The notes: generated by a model not told the origin, from the sequence alone. A stretch of 64,000 nucleotides of DNA from Clostridiales bacterium SIT11 (GCA_001299455.1 CYUK01000003.1:1178001-1242000), one strand, 5' to 3'; positions 34,818 to 45,071 are shown, counted from the stretch's first letter. Translations and numbers: made by a program.

Positions 34818-37562
34818 ATGGCGGGATTTTTAGAAAAGGTCTTTGGATCCTATTCAGACCGGGAAATTAAGAAAAACCAATCCTTGGTTAAGGAAGTAAT
34901 GGCCTTGGAAAAGAAAATGGAGGCCCTAAGCGACGATGAATTAAAGGCAAAAACAGAGGAATTTAAGCGCCGGGTCCAAGTGGAAGGAGAAAGCCTAGAT
35001 TCCCTTCTTCCAGAAGCTTTTGCTGTAGTCCGGGAAGCTGCTTGGCGGGTTCTTGGCATGAAGCACTTTGAAGTCCAAATTATTGGGGGGATTATCCTCC
35101 ACCAAGGCCGGATTGCGGAAATGAAGACCGGGGAAGGAAAGACTTTAGTCGCCACCCTACCTGCCTACCTAAACGCCCTAGAAGGCAAGGGGGTCCACAT
35201 TGTTACCGTCAATGACTACCTGGCCAACCGGGACCGTCAATGGATGGGGAAAATTCATGAATTCCTAGGCCTAAAGGTAGGTTGTATCATTCATGACATG
35301 ACGCCGGAAGAAAGAAAAGTGGCCTATAATGCAGATATTACCTACGGGACCAACAATGAATTTGGTTTTGACTACCTGAGAGACAATATGGTCATCTATA
35401 AGAGTGAAATGGTTCAAAGAGACCTCCACTACTGTATCGTGGACGAAGTGGACTCTATCCTCATTGATGAAGCCAGAACGCCTTTGATTATTTCCGGCCA
35501 AGGAGATGAGTCAACAGACCTCTACATCCGGGCCAGAAACTTTGTCGACACCCTGTCCTTCCGGGTCAAGAGCCAGGATGAAGAGCGGGCGGACATTTTC
35601 AACCGGGAATTTACAGAAGAAACCGTGGACTTTGTCATTGATGAAAAGCAAAAGACCTCCACTTTAACAGAACAAGGGACCAAGAAGGCCGAAAACTATT
35701 TTGGCGTAGACAATCTTTCCGACATGGAAAATATGGAACTGGCCCACCATATCCACCAAGCCTTAAAGGCCAAGGGGAATATGAAAAAGGACATTGACTA
35801 TGTTGTCCAAGAAAATGAAATTATCATTGTCGATGAATTTACAGGCCGGCTCATGTACGGACGTCGGTATTCTGACGGCCTCCACCAAGCCATTGAAGCC
35901 AAGGAAGATATTGAAGTTAAGGCAGAATCTAAGACTCTTGCGACGGTTACCTTCCAAAACTTCTTTAGGATGTATGACAAGCTAGCTGGGATGACAGGGA
36001 CCGCCAAGACGGAAGAAGAAGAGTTCCGGGAAATTTACAAGATTGACGTTATTGAAATTCCAACCAATAAACCCGTTATCCGGAAGGACTTTAATGATGT
36101 CATCTACAAGGATGAAGATGCAAAATTCCGGGCCGTAACTCGGGAAATTGCAGAACGCCATGAAACTGGCCAACCAATCTTGATTGGGACCATTTCCATT
36201 GAAAAATCAGAACTTTTAAGTAAATATTTAAAGAGACAAGGCATCAAGCACCAAGTCTTAAATGCCAAGCGCCACAAGCAAGAATCGGAAATTGTGGCCC
36301 AAGCCGGTCGTTATGGAGCTGTTACCATTGCCACCAACATGGCTGGTCGGGGGACCGATATTGTCTTAGGTGGGAACCCGGAATTTATGGCTAAAAAAGA
36401 ACTTCAAAAAGAAGGTGTGGAAGAAGATGTTCTAGAATTAGTCGACTCTTTCTTTGATACCGACGACGAAGAAGTCATTGCAGCCCGGGAAAAATACCAA
36501 GAAAAATTAAAAAAATTCAAGGAAGAAACCGACAAGGAAGCCAAGGAAGTTATTAAGGCCGGTGGTCTTCATATTATTGGGACAGAACGTCACGAGTCCC
36601 GCCGGATTGACAACCAATTACGGGGTCGGTCTGGCCGGCAAGGGGACCCAGGTTCCACTCGCTTCTATATTTCCGGAGACGATGATTTAATCCGTCTTTT
36701 CGCTGGAGACCGGTTTAAGTCTGTTATGGAATCCATTGATACTCCAGAAGATGAGCCCATTGAGCACAGGATTTTAACCCGGCTCATTGAATCAGCCCAA
36801 AGAAAGGTCGAAGGAAACAACTTCTCCATCCGGAAAAATGTCCTCCAATATGACGATGTTATGAACAAGCAACGGCAAGTGATTTATACAGAACGCCGGA
36901 AGGTTCTAGAAGGAGAAGACTTAAAAGAAGATATCCTCAGCATGGTCCGGGCCCTGGTGGAAGGTCTTGTGGACTTTTACAACAAGCCTGACGAACACGG
37001 GAAGAGGACCTTGGATGGCCAAGGTCTTATGGGGGCCATTACAGACACCTTTGACCTAGACCCAGACTTCTTAAAGGGCCATGGAAAAGATTCTCCAGAA
37101 GACTTAAAAGAACTGATTACAGACAAGGCCCTGGAAAAATACGAAGAAAAAGAAGACGAATTCGGGTCTGAAAAATTCCGTGAAGTAGAACGGGTTGTCC
37201 TCCTTCAAGTGGTGGACCAAAAATGGATGGACCACATTGATGCCATGGACCAATTGCGGCAAGGAATTGGCTTAAGGGCTGTGGGACAAGTAGACCCTGC
37301 TCGTGCTTACCAAAATGAAGGCTTTGATATGTTTGAAGCTATGAATGAATCCATCCGAGAAGACACCGTAAAAATGCTCTACCATGTCGTCAATCCTGAA
37401 AAAGTGGAAAGAGTCCGGGTGGCCAAGGAAGTGGACACTGTCAATCCAGATGACGGCAAGCAAAAACCCTATGTCCGCAAGGATAAAAAGGTTGGAAGAA
37501 ACGACCCCTGTCCCTGTGGAAGTGGGAAAAAATACAAGAACTGCCACGGGAAAAACGCCTAA
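34818..37562 (+). CDS. secA: preprotein translocase ATPase SecA
   Basis: 914 residues from ATG 34818, spaced seven bases from AAAGGTGA; ATG 34812 would add two residues but is too close to it. Walker [13 protein letters not shown]-like [14 protein letters not shown], the RGTDIVLGG helicase motif and [10 protein letters not shown] are all present. The C-terminus carries the SEC-C zinc motif [14 protein letters not shown] that binds SecB or phospholipid. It drives protein export through SecYEG. Confidence 0.96.
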   Translation: MAGFLEKVFGSYSDREIKKNQSLVKEVMALEKKMEALSDDELKAKTEEFKRRVQVEGESLDSLLPEAFAVVREAAWRVLGMKHFEVQIIGGIILHQGRIAEMKTGEGKTLVATLPAYLNALEGKGVHIVTVNDYLANRDRQWMGKIHEFLGLKVGCIIHDMTPEERKVAYNADITYGTNNEFGFDYLRDNMVIYKSEMVQRDLHYCIVDEVDSILIDEARTPLIISGQGDESTDLYIRARNFVDTLSFRVKSQDEERADIFNREFTEETVDFVIDEKQKTSTLTEQGTKKAENYFGVDNLSDMENMELAHHIHQALKAKGNMKKDIDYVVQENEIIIVDEFTGRLMYGRRYSDGLHQAIEAKEDIEVKAESKTLATVTFQNFFRMYDKLAGMTGTAKTEEEEFREIYKIDVIEIPTNKPVIRKDFNDVIYKDEDAKFRAVTREIAERHETGQPILIGTISIEKSELLSKYLKRQGIKHQVLNAKRHKQESEIVAQAGRYGAVTIATNMAGRGTDIVLGGNPEFMAKKELQKEGVEEDVLELVDSFFDTDDEEVIAAREKYQEKLKKFKEETDKEAKEVIKAGGLHIIGTERHESRRIDNQLRGRSGRQGDPGSTRFYISGDDDLIRLFAGDRFKSVMESIDTPEDEPIEHRILTRLIESAQRKVEGNNFSIRKNVLQYDDVMNKQRQVIYTERRKVLEGEDLKEDILSMVRALVEGLVDFYNKPDEHGKRTLDGQGLMGAITDTFDLDPDFLKGHGKDSPEDLKELITDKALEKYEEKEDEFGSEKFREVERVVLLQVVDQKWMDHIDAMDQLRQGIGLRAVGQVDPARAYQNEGFDMFEAMNESIREDTVKMLYHVVNPEKVERVRVAKEVDTVNPDDGKQKPYVRKDKKVGRNDPCPCGSGKKYKNCHGKNA

Positions 37563-37571
37563 GGAGGTCCT

Positions 37572-38693
37572 ATGGAGCAAAATACCTATTTAGATAAAGA
37601 ACGCTTAGAAAAAGCCCAGTCTCTTGTCTTAAGCTTGGGAGAATCCATAGATATTGACAGCTTAAGGCAGGAAGAAAAAAAGATTACAGAAAAAACCATG
37701 CAGCCTGGCTTTTGGGATGACTCTGACCAGGCCCAAAAGGTTATAAAAAAACAAAATTTTTACAAGGATAAGACTGACACCTATGACCAGCTTCTGGAAG
37801 ATATTGAAGAAGCCCAGGTTATGATGGATTTAATGGAAGAAGAAGACGACTTTGATTTGTATGAAAACTTTCAAAATCAAGTGACTTCCATTGAAAAACG
37901 GACCAAGGACTTTGAATTAACCACCCTCTTGACGGGGGAATACGACGAGTCCGCTGCTATTGTCTCCATCCATGCCGGGGCCGGAGGAACGGAAGCCCAG
38001 GACTGGGCAGACATGCTCTTTCGGATGTACCGCCGCTATGGAGAACAACGGGGCTATAAGGTGGAGGTTTTAGACTTACTTCAGGAAGATGAAGCCGGGA
38101 TTAAGTCTGTGACCATGCGGATGTCTGGCCCCCATGCCTATGGTTATTTAAAGGCAGAAAAGGGAGTCCACCGCCTGGTGCGGATTTCCCCCTTTGATGC
38201 AGCCAAAAAACGCCACACTTCTTTTTCCAGTGTGGATGTCTATCCGGAATTGGATGAGGACTTGGAAGTGGACATTCGGGATGAAGACTTAAAAATTGAC
38301 ACCTACCGGTCTTCCGGTGCCGGCGGCCAGCACGTTAATACCACGGACTCGGCTGTTCGGATTACCCATATTCCCACGGGAATTGTGGTCCAATGTCAAA
38401 ATGAACGGTCCCAAATCCAAAACCGGGAGCAGGCCATGAACATGTTAAAGGCCAAGCTCATTGCCCTGGCGGAAGAAGAACAAAAAGAAAAAATTGACGA
38501 CCTTCAAGGAAATTATGCACAAATTGCCTGGGGGTCCCAAATTCGGTCTTATGTTTTCCAACCCTATACTATGGTAAAAGACCACAGGACAGGGGAGGAA
38601 ATGGGAGATGTGAACCGGGTCATGGATGGAGACTTAGACCCCTTCATTAATGCCTACCTCCAAATGAAGGCCAACGGAAAAGAAGCCAAATAA
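37572..38693 (+). CDS. prfB: peptide chain release factor 2 (no programmed frameshift)
   Basis: 373 residues in a single frame from an ATG with AAGGAGGTCCT upstream. It has the RF2 stop-recognition tripeptide SPF (VRISPFDAA) and the peptidyl-hydrolysis motif GAGGQHVN. It terminates translation at UGA and UAA. In most bacteria the gene has an in-frame UGA near codon 25 that requires +1 frameshifting; here the N-terminal 44 residues before the MQPGFWDD segment are continuous, so autoregulation by frameshifting is absent. It lies nine bases after secA, the usual order. Confidence 0.95.
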   Translation: MEQNTYLDKERLEKAQSLVLSLGESIDIDSLRQEEKKITEKTMQPGFWDDSDQAQKVIKKQNFYKDKTDTYDQLLEDIEEAQVMMDLMEEEDDFDLYENFQNQVTSIEKRTKDFELTTLLTGEYDESAAIVSIHAGAGGTEAQDWADMLFRMYRRYGEQRGYKVEVLDLLQEDEAGIKSVTMRMSGPHAYGYLKAEKGVHRLVRISPFDAAKKRHTSFSSVDVYPELDEDLEVDIRDEDLKIDTYRSSGAGGQHVNTTDSAVRITHIPTGIVVQCQNERSQIQNREQAMNMLKAKLIALAEEEQKEKIDDLQGNYAQIAWGSQIRSYVFQPYTMVKDHRTGEEMGDVNRVMDGDLDPFINAYLQMKANGKEAK

Positions 38694-38701
38694 AATTTCA
38701 A

Positions 38702-38736
38702 GGGATCTGGAGTCGTTTACTCCCAGGTCCCCTCTT
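38702..38736 (+). terminator. hairpin terminator after prfB
   Basis: GGGATCTGGAGT (38702-38713) pairs with ACTCCCAGGTCCC (38719-38731) with one bulge, followed by CTCTTT, a modest T run. Confidence 0.6.
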
Positions 38737-38759
38737 TAAATTAGGGAAACGGAGAGAGA

Positions 38760-40814
38760 ATGAAAATACAGGAAGAACTGGCCAAGGAACTAAATCTGCC
38801 CTTGGCTTCAGTTAATGCAGCCATTGATTTAATCAACCAAAAGAATACCATTCCTTTTATCGCCAGATATCGAAAGGAAGCCACAGGAAACTTAAGTGAC
38901 GAGGACTTGAGAAGACTCTACAGCCGCTACCAAGCCCTGCTTTCTATTGAGGAGAAAAAGGAAGAAGTCACCAGGAAACTCAAGGACCTAGGCGCCTATA
39001 CAGAAGACCTAGGATTAGAAATTGACAAGGCCAAGACTTTGACAGACCTGGAAGATATTTATCGGCCCTACCGGCCTAAGAGGAGGACCCGGGCCACAAC
39101 GGCCAGGGAAAAAGGCTATGGTCCTGTGGCGGACTTGTTGAAAAAAGAAGGAGCCAAGAAGGAAGACCTGGATAAAATTTTGGAAGCTTTTGAAGATCCG
39201 GAGGAAGCCCTTCAAGGAGGCAAGGATATCCTGGCGGAAGAATTTTCTGAAGGAGCCAAGGTCCGGTCCATGGTGAAAAAATTTATCCAAAGAACGGGGA
39301 AAATCCAAAGCCAAGAAGGAAAGAACAAGGACACCACCTATCAAATGTATTTTGACCGGGAGGAAGCCCTTAAAGATATTTCCAACCACCGGGTCCTGGC
39401 CATGAACCGGGGAGAAAAGGAAGAAGCCCTAAAAATCAAGGTGGACTATCCCAAGGACCTTTTGCAAAGACAGGCCCTCCTTATGGTCCTGGTAAAAAAT
39501 GACTTAGAAAACCTCCAGGAAGAAGCCTTGGTGGACGGCTTAAACCGCCTCCTGGTCCCCTCTGTAGTTAGGGAACTTCGAAATGACTTGACAGCCCGGG
39601 CCCAGGAAGATGCCATCCAAGTCTTTGCCAAAAACTTAAAGCCCCTCCTCCTTATGCGGCCCCTCAAGGACAACCGAGTCCTGGCCATGGACCCAGGCTA
39701 CCGGACAGGCTGTAAAATTGCTGTCATAGACGAATATGGAAAAGTCCTGGACCATGGAGTTATCCAAGTGACGCAATCAGATTACCAAAAGGAAGAGGCC
39801 AAGAAATTTATCCTGGACTTGATTCAAAAATATAAGATTCAAGTGGCTTCCATTGGAAACGGAACGGCTTCCAGGGAAACAGAGCAGTTTATGAGTGACC
39901 TCATCCAGGCAGAAGACCTGGATTTGTCTTATGCCATTACCAATGAAGCAGGAGCTTCCATTTACTCGGCATCTGCCCTGGCCCAGGAAGAATTTCCCGA
40001 CCTGGATGTCACCATCCGGGGGGCCATTTCCATTGGCCGCCGCCTTCAGGACCCTCTGGCTGAACTGGTAAAAATTGAACCCCGCCATATTGGCGTGGGC
40101 CAATACCAACACGACCTGCCCAAGCAGGACTTGGAAGAAAGCCTCCAAGGAGTTGTCCAAGACAGTGTGAACCGGGTAGGGGTAGATCCCAATACGGCCT
40201 CTGTCCCCTTGTTATCCTATGTTGCAGGGATTGGTCCCAAGTTGGCCAAGGAAATTGTCCACCACAGGGAAGAAGAAGGTCCCTTTAAGTCTCGGGAAGA
40301 ATTAAAAAAAGTCAAGGGCATGGGTCCCCAAAGTTTTAAACAATCGGCAGGTTTCCTCAGGATTTTAGATGGAGAAGATGTCCTAGATAGGACCGCTGTC
40401 CATCCAGAATCCTATGATTTGGCCCGGTTAATCTTAAATAATCAGGAAGAGGAAGTGGAAAAACTGGCCAAGGAAGAAAATTGGACCTATACCCTGGAAG
40501 ATATTAAGGAAGAATTAAAGGCTCCCGGTCGAGACCCCAGGGAGAGCTTGGACCAAGTTCCCCTGCGAACCGGCGCCATGGAGTTAAAGGACCTAAAAGA
40601 AGGCATGACCTTTACAGGCCAGGTCCGGAATGTCGTGAACTTTGGCCTCTTTGTGGATATCGGCATTAAGGAAGATGGCCTGGTCCACCGGTCTAAGCTG
40701 AAAAAGGGAAAAAGACAGGATCCTTCGGAAAACTACCAGGTTGGGATGAATCTTGAGGTCCGTGTCATTGACATTGACCTAGAGAGAAACCGGGTTGGCT
40801 TAGAAGAAATCTAA
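38760..40814 (+). CDS. tex: Tex family RNA-binding transcription accessory protein
   Basis: 684 residues: N-terminal Tex helical domain with NTIPFIARYRKEATG, a central YqgF/RuvX-like domain (MDPGYRTGCKIAVID), helix-hairpin-helix repeats (AGIGPKLAKEIVHHREE) and a C-terminal S1 domain (GQVRNVVNFGLFVDIGI). It is a little shorter than the usual 710-780 residues because little follows the S1 domain. Tex proteins bind nucleic acids and act at RNA polymerase or ribosomes; the exact role is unsettled. GGAGAGAG precedes the ATG. Confidence 0.93.
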   Translation: MKIQEELAKELNLPLASVNAAIDLINQKNTIPFIARYRKEATGNLSDEDLRRLYSRYQALLSIEEKKEEVTRKLKDLGAYTEDLGLEIDKAKTLTDLEDIYRPYRPKRRTRATTAREKGYGPVADLLKKEGAKKEDLDKILEAFEDPEEALQGGKDILAEEFSEGAKVRSMVKKFIQRTGKIQSQEGKNKDTTYQMYFDREEALKDISNHRVLAMNRGEKEEALKIKVDYPKDLLQRQALLMVLVKNDLENLQEEALVDGLNRLLVPSVVRELRNDLTARAQEDAIQVFAKNLKPLLLMRPLKDNRVLAMDPGYRTGCKIAVIDEYGKVLDHGVIQVTQSDYQKEEAKKFILDLIQKYKIQVASIGNGTASRETEQFMSDLIQAEDLDLSYAITNEAGASIYSASALAQEEFPDLDVTIRGAISIGRRLQDPLAELVKIEPRHIGVGQYQHDLPKQDLEESLQGVVQDSVNRVGVDPNTASVPLLSYVAGIGPKLAKEIVHHREEEGPFKSREELKKVKGMGPQSFKQSAGFLRILDGEDVLDRTAVHPESYDLARLILNNQEEEVEKLAKEENWTYTLEDIKEELKAPGRDPRESLDQVPLRTGAMELKDLKEGMTFTGQVRNVVNFGLFVDIGIKEDGLVHRSKLKKGKRQDPSENYQVGMNLEVRVIDIDLERNRVGLEEI

Positions 40815-40838
40815 GAAAAAACGCCTAAAGGAGGTTTC

Positions 40839-41438
40839 ATGAAATTACTACAATTGGGACTTATTGTGTTAATCAGTGCCCTAATTGGGTATATTACAAA
40901 TGTATTAGCCATTAAGAGTCTCTTTCGCCCCCTCTATCCCAAAAAACTTGGCCCCTTCCTCTTCCAGGGTTTGATTCCCAAAAGACGGGGGGAAATTGCC
41001 AAAAGTATTGGAGACATGGTGGAAAGTGAACTCTTAAGCCAGGAAGACTTTATTAACCAGGTCATTAGTGACGAGGACGAGGAAAAATTTCGCCGAGTCC
41101 TAGTCCGCTGGACCCAGGGAGCCTTGTTGGAAAAAATGTCTTTTCTACCTAGAATGGTCCAGGAAAGAATTCTCATTGCCCTGGAAGACAAGCTCAACAA
41201 GGAGAGTTCAAAAATATTTGCTGAAGTGAGGGTTATGGTAGAAAACCACATCCGGAACAAGGTAGATATTGGCGGCTTAGTGGAAGAAAAAGTGAATGCC
41301 TTGGATTTAAAAATGTTAGAAGAACTAACTCTGAAAATCGCAGGCAAGGAGCTCCAGGCTATTGAGTGGCTGGGGCTTATTATGGGAGCTGGCATTGGCC
41401 TTATCCAAGGGCTTGTGACCATCTACCTACTTTCCTAA
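40839..41438 (+). CDS. DUF445 family membrane protein
   Basis: 199 residues. An N-terminal helix contains GYITNVLAIKSLFRPLYPKK, the DUF445/YheB signature, then GLIPKRRGEIAKSIG, a helical soluble region, and a C-terminal hydrophobic helix. It is about half the length of Bacillus YheB (377), so it is a short form with the helical middle shortened. The function is unknown. AAAGGAGGTTTC precedes the start, and csbD follows 11 bases later in the same direction. Confidence 0.82.
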   Translation: MKLLQLGLIVLISALIGYITNVLAIKSLFRPLYPKKLGPFLFQGLIPKRRGEIAKSIGDMVESELLSQEDFINQVISDEDEEKFRRVLVRWTQGALLEKMSFLPRMVQERILIALEDKLNKESSKIFAEVRVMVENHIRNKVDIGGLVEEKVNALDLKMLEELTLKIAGKELQAIEWLGLIMGAGIGLIQGLVTIYLLS

Positions 41439-41449
41439 AGGAGGAAATC

Positions 41450-41647
41450 ATGAATAAGGATATTTTAGAAGGAAAATGGGACCAATTAAAAGGAAACATC
41501 CAAAAAGAATGGGGAAAATTAACGGAAGATGACCTAGCGGAAATTAAGGGAAACTCCACCCTCTTAAAGGGAAAAATTCAAGAACGCTATGGCCTCAGCA
41601 AGGAAGAAGCTGAAAAGAAATTTGATGAATTTACAAAGAAATTTTAA
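41450..41647 (+). CDS. CsbD family stress protein
   Basis: 65 residues starting MNKDILEGKWDQLKGNIQ with the CsbD-like pattern W.QLKG ... W.KLTDDD ... G....L.G.IQ..YG. The start at 41450 follows AAAGGAGGAAATC; a longer in-frame reading from 41366 is an extension into the preceding gene. The family is stress-induced in many bacteria, with no known activity. A strong terminator follows. Confidence 0.9.
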   Translation: MNKDILEGKWDQLKGNIQKEWGKLTEDDLAEIKGNSTLLKGKIQERYGLSKEEAEKKFDEFTKKF

Positions 41648-41653
41648 GGAAGG

Positions 41654-41675
41654 CCCCGATTCTCTCGGGGTTTTT
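41654..41675 (+). terminator. intrinsic terminator after csbD
   Basis: CCCCGA (41654-41659) pairs with TCGGGG (41665-41670), followed by TTTTT. Confidence 0.88.
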
Positions 41676-41730
41676 CTTATCAGGACCCTGCAGGACTTTA
41701 ACCTAAGAGAGGGGCAAGGAGGACTGAAAA

Positions 41731-42285
41731 ATGTATGGAATTGAAATATTAGAAAGAGACCACAGAAATATTGTCCATTTTACCGATTGCCTGGAGGAAG
41801 AAGCCCTAAAGATTTTACAGGGCCAGGAAATCAACTTGGACTATTTAAGGGAAAGCATTCGCTTTATCCGGCTTTTTTGTGACAAATACCACCACCAAAA
41901 GGAAGAAGACCTTCTCTTTAAGCGGATGGTTTTTGAAATTGGCGACTTGGCCAAAAAGCTCATCCACAATGGAATGCTGGTGGAACACAACCTGGCCAGG
42001 TCCTATGTTTTAAAATTAGAAGAAAGCTTGGAGGCCTATGAAAAATCTCCGGAAGACATCCACCGGCTCAATATCCTTTCCTATATAATGGCTTATGTTC
42101 ACCTCCTCAGGGACCACGCCAATAGGGAAAATGTAGCCGTCTATCCCTTTGGAGAAAACCACCTGTCCCAGGAAGGAAAGGACTGGGTGGATGAGGAGAC
42201 GAGGAAGTTTGAAGAAGACCCGCAAACTAAGGCTCTTTATGAAGAATTTGCCTCTTTTATTGAGGAAAATCCCTACAGGGCCTAA
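41731..42285 (+). CDS. hemerythrin domain protein
   Basis: 184 residues of a four-helix hemerythrin-like fold: LERDHRNI (His), YHHQKEEDLLF (HxxxE), HNGMLVEHNLAR and HLLRDHANRENVAVYP (HxxxE), together providing the di-iron ligands. Such proteins bind oxygen, NO or iron in anaerobes or repair Fe-S centres. GGCAAGGAGGACTG precedes the ATG. No electron-transfer partner is adjacent. Confidence 0.88.
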   Translation: MYGIEILERDHRNIVHFTDCLEEEALKILQGQEINLDYLRESIRFIRLFCDKYHHQKEEDLLFKRMVFEIGDLAKKLIHNGMLVEHNLARSYVLKLEESLEAYEKSPEDIHRLNILSYIMAYVHLLRDHANRENVAVYPFGENHLSQEGKDWVDEETRKFEEDPQTKALYEEFASFIEENPYRA

Positions 42286-42358
42286 GGGATTTTTCTTTTC
42301 AAGCCCTGGGAATTATGGTAAAGTATAGTTAACTAAAGGAAAGGCGAGGAGGGAAGGC

Positions 42359-43336
42359 ATGGGAAAGGATAAGACCCAAAATTATCTGCACCTGAGACAG
42401 CGCTTGGACCGGGCAGATGATGATTTAACAGAATATGAAGCAATTTTAGGCAAGGAATCTCCAGAAAGTTTAGACGAGGCCATTGAGGTGGCTTGGGACA
42501 TAGGAGATGCAGTGAATTATGCCATGATTTCCTATGTGGCCCATGGTTTTGAGGCCTTTTTAGGAGCCTTCCACCAGGTAGAGGATGAAGACGCTTTGGA
42601 TGTTTTTTTAGCCTCCCTGGCCAAGCTGGAGCAGGAAGAAGATTTTCAAATCCTTCTTCCAGACTATTTAACCTGCTTTTTTGACCATGTTATGAATCTT
42701 TTTAATAAGGCCAAGTCCACCAAGGACTACCAAAGGCTTGTAGAGGACTTTGAAATAGTCCAAGAATACCATACCATTGGGCTCTTTATCTACCGGAGCA
42801 TCTTGGAAAATGCCTTGATTAATTTCCCCAACCGGCCAGCCCTCCAAAGGGTGATTAACCAGGCCTTAGACCAGGTGAAAAAAGACCAGGAACCCCTCCA
42901 AGAACTATTGGAAAGTGCCCAGGGAGGCAATAAGGACCACTTTTATAATTCCATTAGTGACTGGCTCCTAAAGGGCCCCCTCTATATTACCAAGCAACTG
43001 CCTAAGATTAAGGGCCGGAAAAACTCCCCCCTATCTCAAGTAGGCCTCCTCTATACCAAGGACAATGAAATTTTTATTCCCATCTTCACCAAAAAAGAAA
43101 ATGTCCTGGATAGTTTTTCAGAGGAAATGGGCTATTATATAGAAGAAATTAATCCTAGAGAATTTATCTTGGAATACAAGCAAAAGGCCTTTATTGACCA
43201 TCCCATTATTATCAACCCCTTTACCCAGGCTATTTTACTCAATGATGAAATGTATGAAGCCCTTTTAAACCGCCTAGACCAAGGGAAGGGAAAGGTCAGT
43301 AATATTATAGATATTCGCCCATATATCAGGAAATAA
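42359..43336 (+). CDS. protein with C-terminal SseB-like domain
   Basis: 325 residues. The N-terminal 200 residues are helical and acidic with no family I recognise. The last 120 (GPLYITKQ ... IFIPIFTKKENVLDSF ... PIIINPFTQAILLNDEMYEAL) follow the pattern of the SseB N-terminal domain, which is often found in small proteins of unknown role. GAGGAGGGAAGGC precedes the ATG. The stop lies within a hairpin. Confidence 0.6.
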   Translation: MGKDKTQNYLHLRQRLDRADDDLTEYEAILGKESPESLDEAIEVAWDIGDAVNYAMISYVAHGFEAFLGAFHQVEDEDALDVFLASLAKLEQEEDFQILLPDYLTCFFDHVMNLFNKAKSTKDYQRLVEDFEIVQEYHTIGLFIYRSILENALINFPNRPALQRVINQALDQVKKDQEPLQELLESAQGGNKDHFYNSISDWLLKGPLYITKQLPKIKGRKNSPLSQVGLLYTKDNEIFIPIFTKKENVLDSFSEEMGYYIEEINPREFILEYKQKAFIDHPIIINPFTQAILLNDEMYEALLNRLDQGKGKVSNIIDIRPYIRK

Positions 43337-43359
43337 CGACTCAGGAAGGGTCGTTATTT
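43331..43359 (+). terminator. hairpin overlapping the stop codon
   Basis: AAATAACGAC (43331-43340) pairs perfectly with GTCGTTATTT (43350-43359). It contains the stop codon of the SseB-like gene; no long T run follows, so termination would be weak. Confidence 0.5.
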
Positions 43360-43387
43360 GTCTCTGGAAAGGAAGAGGAAGGATTGT

Positions 43388-44047
43388 ATGGATGATTTTG
43401 CGCTGATAAAAAGTAGGCATTCCGTCCGGATTTACAAGGACCGGCCCCTGAAGGAGGCCCACAAGAAGGCCCTGGAAGAAAAGGTGGAAGACCTCAATCA
43501 AAGAGAAGGAGTCCACTTCCGCCTGGTTTGGGAAGAGCCCAAATTATTTAAGCAAAGGGTTCCTAGCTATGGCCAGTTTAAAAATGTCCATAACTACCTC
43601 CTGGTGGCAGGGGACAAGGATATGGATCCCATGGTCCTGGGCTATTTAGGAGAAGATTTTCTCCTCTATGCCCAGAGTTTAGGGGTTAACTCCTGCTGGG
43701 TAGGGATGGCCCGGTTTTTCAATAAAAATCTTGTCCAGGAAAAGGAGCAAAAACTTTTTGCCGTAATTACTTTAGGTTATGGAATTAACGGAGGAAACCC
43801 CAGGCCTTCCAAGAGCCTGGACCAGGTGACCCAGGGGAAAAAGCCCTATCCCGACTGGTTTATTAAGGGCGTGGAGGCCAGTCTTCTGGCGCCTACAGCC
43901 CGTAACCAACAAAAATTTGTAATTACTTTAAAGGACGATGGCCAAGTGGACTTTCACCACAAGAGAGGATTTTTTGCAAGGCTGGACCTGGGCATTGTAA
44001 AATATCATTTTGACCTGGTGACCAAGTCTAAAGGAGATGAAGTATGA
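43388..44047 (+). CDS. nitroreductase family protein
   Basis: 219 residues from ATG 43388, with GGAAGAGGAAGG upstream; an extension from TTG 43358 has no ribosome site. MDDFALIKSRHSVRIYKDRPL is the FMN-binding nitroreductase N-terminus, and LLYAQSLGVNSCWVGMA matches the middle helix. The sequence appears closest to the TM1586-type nitroreductases, which have two half-domains in one chain (the second half begins near VEASLLAPTARNQQK). Physiological substrate unknown. It overlaps the lipid kinase gene by four bases. Confidence 0.8.
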   Translation: MDDFALIKSRHSVRIYKDRPLKEAHKKALEEKVEDLNQREGVHFRLVWEEPKLFKQRVPSYGQFKNVHNYLLVAGDKDMDPMVLGYLGEDFLLYAQSLGVNSCWVGMARFFNKNLVQEKEQKLFAVITLGYGINGGNPRPSKSLDQVTQGKKPYPDWFIKGVEASLLAPTARNQQKFVITLKDDGQVDFHHKRGFFARLDLGIVKYHFDLVTKSKGDEV

Positions 44048-44940
44048 AAAAGTGTTTAGTTTTAGTAAATCCTAATTCCGGTGATGGGAAAAATAGGGAA
44101 GTGATTCCTCAATTAAAGGAGAGCCTGGAAAAGAGTTTTGATGACCTGGAAATTATAGAGACTAAAAAACCAGGAGAGGGAAGGCTCTTGGCCCAAAAGG
44201 CCTGTAGAGAAGGGGTCCACAGTCTTTTTGTCCTAGGAGGAGATGGCAGTTTTAATGAAGTGGTCAATGGAATTGCCAGAGAAGACCACCGGCCTATCAT
44301 CGGCCTTCTGCCTGGAGGAACCAACAACACCTACTACCGGCTTTTAGGAGACAGTAAGGATTTAAGTGAAGCCATCTCTGCCATTGACTTAGATAAAACG
44401 AAGGAAGTGGACCTGGGAGACTGTAATGGAAGCTATTTTGCCTACTACGCCTGTTTTGGCCGCTTAATTGATGCCACCACCTCTACAAAGGGGGAAGAAA
44501 AGGAAAAGCTGGGGCCCCTAGCCTATGTAAAAAATATTTTTAAGGCCCTGCCGGAAGATGACAACTATGAAGTTAAGGTGACCGGTGATGGGGAAAGCTA
44601 CCAAGGTCCTGCCAGCCATGTCTACGCTTTTTTAGTGGACCAAATGGGAGACATTGACTTTTCTGAACTCTCCTCCTCCTTAAGCAGTGGAGAGCTTTAT
44701 GTCTATATTTTGACTGATGAAAAGACAAGTTCTAAGATATCCGCCGCCAAAGACCTTTTAATGGGGAAGTTGGACAAAAATGAAGCAGTTGAATCCTTTA
44801 GCTCTAGCCAGTTGAAAATTGAAGAAGTCCAAGGGAAGGCGCCTTCTGTGGACTTAGATGGGGAAATGGGGCCGAAACTTCCGGTGAACATTAAGGTCCT
44901 TCCAAACCATATGACCATTTACCTGCCAAAAGAAAATTAA
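44044..44940 (+). CDS. diacylglycerol kinase family lipid kinase (YegS/DagK type)
   Basis: 298 residues: VNPNSGDGKNR at the N-terminus, the nucleotide motif GGDGSFNEVVNG (near residue 60) and LPGGTNN, then a beta-sandwich domain ending VDLDGEMG. It phosphorylates diacylglycerol or a related lipid alcohol at the membrane. It overlaps the nitroreductase-like gene, and the pair is followed by a terminator. Confidence 0.88.
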   Translation: MKKCLVLVNPNSGDGKNREVIPQLKESLEKSFDDLEIIETKKPGEGRLLAQKACREGVHSLFVLGGDGSFNEVVNGIAREDHRPIIGLLPGGTNNTYYRLLGDSKDLSEAISAIDLDKTKEVDLGDCNGSYFAYYACFGRLIDATTSTKGEEKEKLGPLAYVKNIFKALPEDDNYEVKVTGDGESYQGPASHVYAFLVDQMGDIDFSELSSSLSSGELYVYILTDEKTSSKISAAKDLLMGKLDKNEAVESFSSSQLKIEEVQGKAPSVDLDGEMGPKLPVNIKVLPNHMTIYLPKEN

Positions 44941-44950
44941 GAGTCAAGTT

Positions 44951-44980
44951 TCGAGAGGGCCCTGGCCTTCTCGATTTCTT
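44951..44980 (+). terminator. intrinsic terminator
   Basis: TCGAGAGGGCC (44951-44961) pairs with GGCCTTCTCGA (44964-44974), followed by TTTCTTTC. Confidence 0.75.
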
Positions 44981-45011
44981 TCCCAGGAAATAGGAAAAGG
45001 GGAAAGGAATC

Positions 45012-45040
45012 TTGACAAAAGACATCAAGTAAATTATACT
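45012..45040 (+). promoter_or_regulatory. promoter of the met transporter operon
   Basis: A consensus TTGACA (45012-45017), a 17-base spacer and TATACT (45035-45040). Confidence 0.85.
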
Positions 45041-45071
45041 ATTAGTCAACTATGAGTTTTAAAAAATAGTA

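Noticed and set aside
37572-38693. Programmed frameshift site in prfB
   Set aside because: The reading frame is continuous from the ribosome-site-supported ATG through the motif region; no in-frame UGA at the expected place.
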